Positions 54,625 through 64,000 of a DNA stretch of 64,000 nucleotides are shown in pieces. A program made the translations under genes and the position numbers. Position 1 is the stretch's first letter. Every line of letters begins with the position of its first letter. The notes beneath the pieces were generated by a model, which saw nothing but the letters and a program-made list of their open reading frames with translations, had not been told where the DNA came from and ran no database searches. The DNA comes from Rhizopus sp. PT2906 (taxonomy: Eukaryota; Mucoromycota; Mucoromycetes; Mucorales; Rhizopodaceae): NCBI GenBank assembly GCA_025529335.1, contig JAMYHX010000044.1:81310-145309 (forward strand). The letters are read 5' to 3'.

Positions 54625-57600
54625 ATGAGTGGGTTACAGCTAGAGGACTATTACAAGACACCAAAAGAAGTCTCAGATGCCTTAAAAGTGAAAGATCTCG
54701 CTTCACTCACCAAAGGTTTATCAAAGCTTAGATCTCAGTTATCATTTGCAGTCAAAGATCGTATTGATCCAACTGAAAAACATACCCGTCCTCTTGTTGA
54801 ATACGCTCAATCATGTACAGATAGTCATGAGATCAATGGTTTATGGGATTATCAAGCATCGGTAACAAAAAGATATAACATAAAACAATCCATACTTATA
54901 TAATTATGTAGTCCAACATTCAAGATCTCGAATGTATGCTACCAGATATTGTTGGATTATTTATAAAACTATGTACAACACCTGTCATTCGCTCATTTGG
55001 GTTGCAGATTATAGAAACCATTCTTTCAAGACAAATGAAATATATTTATCGAGGCATATCTTCTATGCGTATTCCACATTGTCAATCTACCTTTCGTCTA
55101 TTAACTGCAATGGCTTCATTCAATCCATCAACTACCAGAGAATTATTTATTACTTTTAATTTTCAAGCAGAGGTAACGTATCTTTACATAAAATATGCGT
55201 GATAACTAACTTTATATCAGGGATTTTTACGTGCCTCGAGATACAGACAGAATAGAAAGAATAACAATAACCCTCAAAAGTATCTTTATGGTAAATAAGA
55301 TCTTTACTTGTTTGAATAATAATAACACTTGATAGACTTGCGAACAAACTATATACATTTCGTACTCGCTTTCATACAACACGGGGATGCAGACATAAAG
55401 AAACAAGTCTTGAGTGTAAAGGGTCTTGTGAGTGCCCTCTTTACACAAATGTATGAAGATGCCTATCCTGTATGTTTATATAAACTTATTAAATCAATTA
55501 TAACTAACATCTTTCTATAACAGCTAATTGAGCTCATCCTCAATACCACCTATGAACATCTTATCCTAGATTCAGCCATTCCACGGAGCATCAAGGCCTT
55601 CTTTTTCTCTTCTTATATACTCGAAAAGATTGCAAAGCTTTATACTCGAAATGAGCCTGAACCTATCAATTCTGAAGAAACGGCTACTCCTGCAGACATT
55701 GTGCATCACTTTTTGATTTCAACTTGTAGTGTGCCTGATGTAGGCGTTTGTTTTCGCGATACAGCTTGGTATCCAGCTATTGCCTCCACAGAGGATGATA
55801 AGCCATCTCGCATCCACAACCGTGTGCTTGCAAAGTTTATCTTGACATTGAAACCTGCGGATGATTTACGACAACAGGAATTACTGCTAAAGATACTAAA
55901 TGCATGCCCTGAATTAGTTCAAGAGTAAGTATATTGTGATATTCAAAAAGGGACATATTAAAAATTACTTTTCTCTAGGTATTGGAAAAATACGTCGCTT
56001 ACATTTGAACCACGAATTTCAAGTAAATGGCTGGGAAATGCAACTGTTTTGCAAAAAATAATATCGTTAGACGTGCCTGCACTGTCGTATGGAACCACAG
56101 GAATGTATGCAGCAGATCCTCCCGCAGTCGACACCATCTTGGACAATATTTTGCCAAACGCGTTCGGACGTGCTATTTCCAGTAAGGGTCTACAACATGC
56201 CAGTCCACTTGTGCGATATACAACGATGGTTGTCCTGGCTGCATCTTTCCAAAAGTACAACAAGGTCAAACAAGCTTTTCAAAAGGTGATACACGACTTG
56301 GAAAGGCTGGAAGACGGATCAAGGTCATCCGAAGCCTGGTCAAAATGTTTACAACATGTTCATGAAGGATTACGACGACGCACACCAGAGATCCAGACCG
56401 TCATCAACCTGTACAAGCAGACGCTTAGTCAAAAAAATGAAGGCATGGATAAAGCAGAACAGGAAAGTCAAAGAGAGTTTCTTTATGAAACTGCACTTCG
56501 AGTGATAAGATACTATCAAGAGTTTTTACCAGAGACACTTATGGAAGCAAATATAGATGTAAGCAACTTTATACCTGAAGACATATTATCGGTCAAACCA
56601 GGCCTCTTGATGCAACTGCTCCATCTCTTTTTAAGCATGTCCACCTTCAATTGGACCAGCCGATCGTCTGGATCATCATCGACACATCTCACCACTTTAC
56701 TCACGCTCTACCTTCAGACGCCATATCAACACATTCGTGAACTCACCGGCAACCTCATCTACCAGACACTATCCGAATCATTCATGTTTGCGCATGACCC
56801 AGAAGAAGTGCAGCTATGGCTAAATGCGCTCCCTCAAAACCACTCGGACCAGGTATCCATGTCGACGTGTCAATCGGATGTCTTGCAGTATCTTGACAAT
56901 TGCATTCACCGTTTCAGCAAAACCCAGTATAAATACACGGATCAGCTTGTATCACTTGTCGATTCAGTCCACAAAGAACAGCCTGCTTATTTACCTTCTG
57001 AATACAAGCATCCTTTCAGCCCGCTCTTGCTCACGTTATGTGAGAATTTGAAGTTTATAAAGACAGATAAGACACATGCTGTCTTTTATCTCACCAACTT
57101 GATCTTGCATCTCTTCATAAAACAGACCGTTCCTTATTACTTGCGACGTGTCGTGCTGGAAATCACTTTAGACGACAGTAGTAATCATACGGATCCTACA
57201 AAAATAGGTGTTTGGGACATTCATCAGATGATGCATAATCTTAAAACATGTCTCGGTATAGAAGTGGCTGCTACTAAGCAGATAAAAAGTAGCAGTAGTA
57301 ATGATTCATTTAGATCATTGATAACTGGTAAGTCCAAAAATAGACCTCTGTCCCTTTTAGCTAATGACATTTTTTATAAAGAAGAAAATGTGCAGCAGTT
57401 ATCTGTTGCCAAAATGGCCTTTACTAATGCCCTGGAGCAGCTTCCTGTTTGTGCTTTGGATAGCTGTTTGGAAGACGCAGCTAGGTTTTGTTATGAATCA
57501 TTGAACTGGAGACAGTTTGAACCATTGGTGGATTACCTATGTACTAGACATCCCTTGGCAGGCAGCTTCTTTCACTATTCGGCACTTCACAATGATCAAA

Positions 57601-60170
57601 TAGAGGAGTAAGTTGAATATGTTTTAATGTGAACAAGGTGGACTAACGATTTGAAATAGTAAATACGCTATCGCACTGCTGAAACAAATCCCTTTCACCT
57701 ATCACTTGTATAATACGGTCGTCTTGAAGGATTATAGCAATGGCTTAGCTTTGAATGTTTCAGAATACGCTATCCATGCTCTCAAAGTTTCTCAGATTCC
57801 AAATGCGATCACGTTTATATTCTTGCAACTTTTAATTGCTGTTGATGGTAAAGACTATGACGCTTTGCGATATCTTTTCAACCTGCTGCAACATATAATC
57901 AAGCGTACAGAGTCAATAGAAGATTACCATATACAGACCCAACTTCAGCAGTCTATCTTTATGCACCCTTTACTTGATTCTCTTCGCTCTGAACTTGTGA
58001 CGACCCTTAGTTCTGATGATACTAGTGATGTAAGTTTATTCTATCGATTACCTTATGTGTATATTTCTCACAAATATACCTTTTGACAGCTTGTACGTCT
58101 CGCAGTGGCATTTATCGATATGTTTGCACATGGCAATCATAATGCTCATATGATTCTTTCTAGCCTTATCAAAGTGGATATGAAAGCGAATGACGACAAA
58201 AGAGAGTTACTGGTTGCACTTGTACGGTACATCTATACTGATTCTTATAATCAAGACGTCATGTCCAGCCAAGCATTACACATGATTGCAGATATGTGGA
58301 AATCAGAAAAGCAAGTTCAACTGACGTCCGAGATGTTATCGTTACTCGAAGCCATATCTGCCAAACAACAAGATGATCCCGCTCTGATTGAACTCTTGGC
58401 TGTGTTTTGCAAGCCTATAGTACAACATGTTCTTGAAGGCAAGGAATGCTCCATTCCTATGGCAATGTTACAATCTGCCTGTGTGTCTGCTGCTCTTGAC
58501 GTCTCTGGTCTTATTGAAAGACGATTGGATACACTTGTGCTTACGAATAGTGTTGTCGACCTGATCATGATTGCAGACAGTAGTCTTTTAGAGGACAGAC
58601 GAGCAGAGTTCAATATGCAAGTGATAGAATACATCATTCGACGTCTTGCCAATGGCATGCCAACATGGGAAGGAGGAGATTTCTTTGATAAACTAACCAA
58701 GTTTGTAAAGGCTTCCCCCATCGAATGGTCTCACATTCATTTAGAAACCGTTCGAGACTTTATCTTGGTTACATTGATGGACAATATCTCAGATGCTTGT
58801 GCCATTCGCTTTATAGACACGGTTGTCGGTTTGGTGTATGGTGATTGGACTAAACTCGAGCCATTAGAGACGTATCTACGTCGTATCTTGGACCATCACG
58901 ACTATTCAAAGTTGACCGATCCTAATTTGGCATGCCTCGCCGCACGCCAGATTCCTGAAAATGACGAGCAACGAAGAGCTCTTATTCAGCTGATACATAC
59001 ACTCAATAGAATTCAGCCAGACATATTGGCCAAAAATCATGGTTTACTTGACACGCTGTTGACTAGTTACGGTGCGACTACATCATTTACGGATAAGCTT
59101 CTATTGGACATATTGATGACATGCGAGCGCCACAGTCGATCCAGTTTATTAACGAAATTGACCATGTGGGGACCTGGTACAGACAAGATACGTCAGGCGC
59201 ATATGCAAGCAGGCACACTATTACGCACAAATGCAGTATCGTCTGACACACTTGGTTTAATTGATCCAACAATCATGAAGTATACCTTCACACACTTTTC
59301 GGATGCCACAAGGGACGATTGTCCTCCGTTCCCAGTGATCTATGATCCTTGTTTCTTTTTACCGCTCTTTGCCAACATCATTTCATCTGGTATTGCCGAC
59401 TGTCGCAAGTTGATTGACTGTAATGGGGTTGGTCTCATTCTAGTGGGCATGTCGTCCACAGATGACAGTATTCGTCAAGTGTGCTATCAAATGATGGATC
59501 AGTTCTATATATTGCTGGAACATGCCAAGTTCAAGGAGCAAGGGGAGGTCATCTTTGTCTTGGACTTGCTTCGACATTCTATCACGGATAGATCACAAAC
59601 GAACGTTCCTAGAGTCCCACTGTGTATATCGGTATGTGTTGCTCATACACTATCGATCTTGCTTCATCCTGGTCACCTCATGTTTCCTCATATTTCTAAA
59701 TGGATATTACAACGGCCCACACTCGACTTTGATGTAAGTGATATGCACATATGCGATCATGTTTGCTAACACCTTTATAGTATGTTCCCTTGTTTTCATC
59801 GCTCTTTATGTCATCATCAGCAAACCATAAAAAAGAGCGTCTATGGCTACTACGTATGCTATCATCGTCTCTTGGAACATTTGACGATTACAAGATATTT
59901 TCTAGACAAAGAATATTTGATGTGATTGCTTCATTTTATAATTCAGCATGTGCAGATGAGAGTAGTAAAAAGGCGATTGTTGAGGTGAGTTTTTGTTTAG
60001 CTATTTCGCAAAGATAGCTAATAGATGGATAGATATTGGAACAGGCCATCAAAATACCGGGTGTTGCAGCAAGTTTGTTGACGCATAAAGGTTTACTTGC
60101 ATGGATGTATCAAACAAAGATATTTGGAAATCCAGTATTGCCACAAGTGACAATAAAAGCACTGTTGTAA
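54625..60170 (+). CDS. URB1: Nucleolar pre-ribosomal-associated protein 1 (Npa1/Urb1)
   Basis: Large HEAT-like scaffold needed in the earliest 60S pre-ribosomal particles in the nucleolus. N-terminal Npa1 domain: M-S-G-L-Q-L-E-D-Y-Y, L-T-K-G-L-S-K-L-R-S-Q-L, D-R-I-D-P-T-E-K-H-T-R-P-L-V-E-Y-A, then L-R-T-N-Y-I-H-F-V-L-A-F-I-Q-H-G-D and D-V-G-V-C-F-R-D-T-A-W-Y-P. Later I-S-S-K-G-L-Q-H-A-S-P-L-V-R-Y-T-T-M-V-V-L. The long C-terminal exon (58090-59731) has a helical-repeat pattern. Introns are at about 54861-54911, 55172-55219, 55292-55334, 55469-55523, 55925-55978, 57608-57658, 58029-58089, 59732-59780 and 59983-60031. It ends I-K-A-L-L, TAA 60168-60170. The largest gene in the window. Confidence 0.92.
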
Positions 60171-60526
60171 GATAGTTTTTTTTATCAACATGATCCATGT
60201 TTTATTTGCAATGTGTTTGTTTTATATGGATGATATTAAAAAAAAAAATGAGGAAACAGATAAGTTCAGCCTTCTACCCACATAAGTTACATTCCGTTGA
60301 ATTCAAGAGATATTCAGTGATATTGGGATATTCTCTCTACATCAAACACACCTAAGTTACCTACATCAGGCTAAAATAACGTTTATACACAGAGACAAGG
60401 CAAGATCTTAAATCACATAATTACAAATTGAATAATAACTACTTTCAGTTACAAAAAAAAAAAGCACTGTATGAACAGTGAACAAAAAGGGCTTATTGTC
60501 AGTGGTTATTGATTAAAAATTAATTT
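60171..60526. other. Intergenic region between URB1 and Merlin-like element
   Basis: A/T-rich with A runs (60238-60247, 60452-60463). No gene. Possibly part of the neighbouring transposon's end; no clear inverted repeat was found by eye. Confidence 0.45.
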
Positions 60527-61210
60527 TTATTCTATAGACGACCGAAAATCAGTAAAGTATGTCTCATTTCTGGAAGCAATAGAAACCCAAGGCACCATTT
60601 TCTTGTTACGGAGCCTTGCTACACAGTTTACTTTTATTCTACTCCATGTTCTTTTAAATAGAAGGCATAAATATCTCCTTTTATGGACAGTGTTTTTGTT
60701 CTTATCATCAATGGTGTTTGTGTGTACACCGTTTTCGGTCACAAAATGGATTGAATGATTAACTGTTTGATGAATCAAAGAACCATTATGCAGGAGAGAA
60801 ACTTGGTTATAAGCCCGCCAGCAGTCCGTGCGCACAATGCTTCCAGGAAGAACAAAGCGCTCAATGATAGCATTGGTATTGCGCATGTTCCGGTTTTCGA
60901 CCACCATTAGGAAGCATTTTCGCTGGGGAGTCTTCTCAACACCACCGATGACCCAAACACCATCAATGCGATGACCACGGCTGTTCTTTCTCTTACCAAA
61001 TTTGGACTCATCGATTTCTACTACGATCGGGTTGCCGTTGCTATCGATATCACATAGTGAATGAAGTCAGAGTCAAGGATAAATGAATAATAGAAGCACT
61101 ATATACCAATTTGGACGTCTTCCTCTTTAAGATCTTCCTGTGACATTTGGAACCAATCTAACTGCTTTGCGAGAAACGCCAACAATCTCCGCAATCTGTG
61201 TTCTTAAGCG
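60527..61210 (-). pseudogene. Merlin-type (IS1016/ISXO2-like) DDE transposase relic
   Basis: The minus strand reads I-V-V-E-I-D-E-S-K-F-G-K-R-K, then G-V-W-V-I-G-G-V-E-K, the first-Asp block of the ISXO2-like fold used by Merlin elements. Later come I-V-R-T-D-C-W-R-A-Y (second Asp), T-V-N-H-S-I-H-F-V and V-H-T-N-T-I-D-D, where the third catalytic residue and the following Trp (usually T-I-E-G-x-W) are altered. Upstream, T-Q-I-A-E-I-V-G-V-S-R-K-A-V suggests the helix-turn-helix, but it lies in a different frame with a one-base inconsistency near 61150. So decayed. Outer ends are not located. Confidence 0.7.
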
Positions 61211-63757
61211 ATGCAACCAGGAAAAAAGAATCTCCAAAAAAGACAAAGGATTCAGATTACCATGGGTGAAGAAGCTGTTCAACCTAGGGCTTACCATAGT
61301 GTCTTGACAGCATCTAATACCAGTTCTGGGGCTCAGAATACCATTACAACGCCATTCTATGTTGTCATATTGGCCTTAAAGTCACGAGAGAGCCGCCAAA
61401 GCAGGTACCAACGTCTTTTCTCTAAACTTGTCGATTTCAAAAGTGAATCTTTAAGATTGTGTGTATTAGAAAAATAGGAGAATAAGAATCAGAGGCTTAT
61501 TTCAAGAGAAGGGAAAAAATATAATAAATTGTGAGCCTTCATTGGTCTGTCCAGATTTTAGAATTGTCACTGCTTTTAGACAAGTGAATATGTATACTTG
61601 AAATGAGTGTCATTTCCATCAGAATATCTCCTTCAAAAGGGTCAGTGGGGTTTTCTCTTGTACAGAGCTACATATGTGATATTTGTGCTTGTGTTATTTG
61701 AAGAAGTAAAGAGACAATTGACTACATTTACTCTTACATAAAAGAACTATTAAATGAGGGCACGACCTAAATATAAGAGGTGACAATTACAAATATCTGA
61801 TCCCGTCTATTAGATGAGGATGAGTAAATAGAGAATTAAGAGATGTATGATCTTTATAAACACGACAACATACCAATCTCATCATTTTAAAGCCCAAGAT
61901 ACAGCTCTGTCCCCTGTTTGTGCTGTTTACCAGTGTGCAAACTGTATATGGCTGGTAAACAATGTTTTGCGTGAAAGGACCAAAACACACCGGTCAAGAA
62001 AAAATGTGCTTGATTAATGGAATTTTGATCGAAGCTGTCTTACGTGCATCAAAGGATCTATTCCAACTGAAAGAAGGCGCATGTGATCAGGAGCATTTAA
62101 AATTTTGTTCATGTGCTCAATCGATCCAATGCATAAAAATATTTTGGTGTTCTTGGACACATTGAAGTTTGTGTAGGGGCCAACTTTAGGTGAAATCGTC
62201 TCATCATCAATCCTGATACTTGATACACACAATACATTCACTGTGTTTGTTCCTAAAACCAGTTTTCTGAATTGTCCGTAAAAATCATTGTGATTTTCAA
62301 TGGGTTAGGATGCTGTGACATACGATCAGGAAATGACAACTCTTGCATAGTGAACAGCTTCTCATAGTGTACATCAATGCTCGAATATTGACAGTAACTT
62401 TCTGTACCATTTAGCAAAATGGCGCCATTTCCATCAACCAGAATAGCTCCTGCTATCAACTGAGCCATTGCTAAATACACGTAAAATCGTTTTCGCCAGT
62501 GAGCATTCAGAAAGTCTAGGTGTTCGCTTGCTATTATAGTGTAACTTTCGAATCCTAAAAGTTGGTGGTAGGGACTGGACATAATAATTGCACTCAATGA
62601 TGGCTGGCAGGATGTGCTCGCGATATGATTACAATCGGTTGAATTTGACTAGTGAGATACTTGATAAGGCGTTGATAACTTTAATCGTTTAATTTCTCTT
62701 TGTTCACACTCGAGAATTGAAGTATAACCTGCTGCAGTTATAAGACCTGTCACTCTGTTATCATCATTGTTTTGATTTCAACATCAAAAGGCGTTAATTG
62801 TAAGATACTACGTGCAAGAGGAAATCCATGAGAAGGTTAATACTACATGCACTACCTGTGATGTTGCCAACAAACCTTTTCAATGTGCAGTGCCATGCTA
62901 AGTTTGTTTAGGGAAACAATCTTTCAATATTCTTTGATGTAGGATGTCTTTTTAAGAAGAAAGAGATAAAATGTGGTTATTGCTGTGTTTTAATTTTTTA
63001 TTGTTTTGCCAAATACAGAGAGACAAAAAACTAGTAATAATAAAAAGAACAGGAAAAGGACAATAAGTCAGTGAGACTAAAATATATGATGATCTTTATT
63101 TACGATGAATAAAACAATAATATTTATACTTTTTAACATCTACGAACAATAACAATAATTGGATATCGCCACACTAGGTGAAAATTTATGGACAACCTAC
63201 CATAAAATAATTTTTGACTTTTTTTTTTTTTCTCTTCCAGTCCAAAAGGTGCACATGGCAGGTCTATAGGAGACAACCCAAGGTATCGTATATTATGTTG
63301 CTTATGTATGAAAATGACCAGGATAAAATATGGCTGACGAAGAGAGGGAATAAGTACAAAAATTCTTTAAGCGTTGTGACGTGTTTGATGAGATAATCAT
63401 TATAATAACTCGAGTATAATCTTACAGTAGAGCATACATTCTACTTTACATTCCTCTATCGCATCTGATAAGAATAACTTATAATAATAATAACAATAAC
63501 TATGGTAGCTACTAGTATAGCAATAATAATATACAGTAGGTCGAAAAACCCGAGCTTATTTTTTATGTTTGAGGTTTCTGTGCAATTTGTCCTCTATGCA
63601 TGGTCGCAGCACACTGATTATCTTATATCTTCTTACCATCCATGGCCTTTAACTAATGTGTAAATATCAGATAAAAGCACAAAGTTCCCATCGAATATTA
63701 AACTTGAAGATAAAAAATCTTAAGCCAGCTTTATTAATAAAAAAAACCATATCATTT
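61211..63757. other. Transposon graveyard; no intact gene
   Basis: Includes an 88-codon plus frame (61211-61477) with no motif, the unknown minus-strand relic listed next, and several A/T runs. The stretch at 62850-62970 shares words with 44270-44470. Confidence 0.45.
62014..62597 (-). pseudogene. Unknown two-piece coding relic
   Basis: Two adjacent minus-strand frames look coding: A-S-E-H-L-D-F-L-N-A-H-W-R-K-R-F-Y-V-Y (62253-62597) and R-I-D-D-E-T-I-S-P-K-V-G-P-Y-T-N-F-N (62014-62241). They are separated by a stop near 62253, and joining them needs a frameshift or a too-short intron. The family is not recognised; may derive from a transposon. Confidence 0.3.
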
Positions 63758-63906
63758 TTAATATTTCGTATAGCCTCCTTTAGACTTGATTACCGCCCTT
63801 ATTCTATCTGGCATAGTATCGATATACTTGCAACACAAATCCTTATCAAACTTATTCCACTCCTTTTCGATCCTTTCCCATAGCTCTTGAGTATTTTTGG
63901 CATGTG
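63758..63906 (-). pseudogene. C-terminal tail of a second Tc1-like transposase
   Basis: Reads N-T-Q-E-L-W-E-R-I-E-K-E-W-N-K-F, then D-T-M-P-D-R-I-R-A-V-I-K-S-K-G-G-Y-T-K-Y and a stop at 63758-63760, the standard end of Tc1-family transposases (A-V-I-x-x-K-G-G-x-T-K-Y). The D-D-E part would lie upstream but the sequence toward the right edge does not read as transposase, so this is a fragment or interrupted copy. Confidence 0.75.
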
Positions 63907-64000
63907 TTTTGTAAAGACTGAGGTAACTTGAGGTTGATTAAAGAATAAAGAGACAAAAGACAGGGACAAACAAGTATTTGTGAGAATTCGTTTATTCCTG

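Noticed and set aside
1..64000. CRISPR arrays, bacterial operons, rRNA genes
   Set aside because: No regularly spaced direct repeats, Shine-Dalgarno-led gene runs or rRNA segments were seen; the gene structures are eukaryotic.

Overview
The window looks like nuclear DNA of an early-diverging filamentous fungus, most likely Mucoromycota (Mucorales-like). The genes are eukaryotic and intron-rich. Introns are very short (about 45-70 nt), mostly GT-AG with at least two probable GC-AG cases. Intergenic DNA is A/T-rich with many A/T and CT/GA tracts. The gene set (grainyhead/CP2 factor, DUF2009 protein, CHERP-like CID/RS protein, SMPD4-like protein, fused aminodeoxychorismate synthase) and the transposon types (Tc1/mariner, Merlin, Crypton-like, Fanzor/TnpB-like) fit that placement. 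The exact species cannot be named from the sequence.

Layout. 1-11.7 kb: CAF-1 subunit B (partial) and exportin CSE1 in tight tandem on the minus strand; CTU2 on plus; a membrane-anchored protein joining a glycosyltransferase-like region to an alginate-lyase-like domain; aminopeptidase P with a possible mitochondrial leader. 11.7-15 kb: decayed accessory DNA. 15-16.6 kb: FAD amine/amino-acid oxidase. 16.7-18.4 kb: a dead Tc1/mariner element with both inverted repeats. 19-25.4 kb: plus-strand run of a Ser-rich unknown, a SIZ/PIAS SUMO ligase, a PRELI/Ups lipid-transfer protein, PEX16 and a GT62 mannosyltransferase. 25.4-28.7 kb: accessory DNA with a broken tyrosine recombinase. 28.8-36.5 kb: short-form tRNase Z tail-to-tail with a CHERP-like splicing factor, a B-box/DUF2009 protein, and a grainyhead/CP2 transcription factor. 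36.7-40 kb: a ~3.26 kb unit with ~490 bp terminal inverted repeats that encloses a HeH/LEM-type inner nuclear membrane protein gene. 40.2-42 kb: cytochrome P450. 42.3-44 kb: Crypton-like and Fanzor/TnpB-like remnants. 44.8-60.2 kb: AP-2 sigma, PabA-PabB fusion, a small unknown, VFA1, PRMT5, SMPD4-like protein and URB1, densely packed. 60.2-64 kb: transposon graveyard (Merlin, a Tc1 tail, unknown fragments).

Most genes are conserved housekeeping functions: nuclear transport, chromatin assembly, tRNA modification and 3' processing, ribosome assembly, splicing, endocytosis, peroxisome and mitochondrial lipid biology, folate precursor synthesis. They are not a pathway cluster; they are packed into compact tandem, divergent and convergent pairs (35 bp between CSE1 and CAC2; 11 bp between PRMT5 and SMPD4 stops; overlapping stops of tRNase Z and CHERP). 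The most unusual structure is the inverted-repeat unit at 36720-39976, whose outer ~270 bp arms look identical and whose cargo is a nuclear-envelope gene rather than a recognisable transposase. All protein identifications are by eye from conserved motifs; no search was run.
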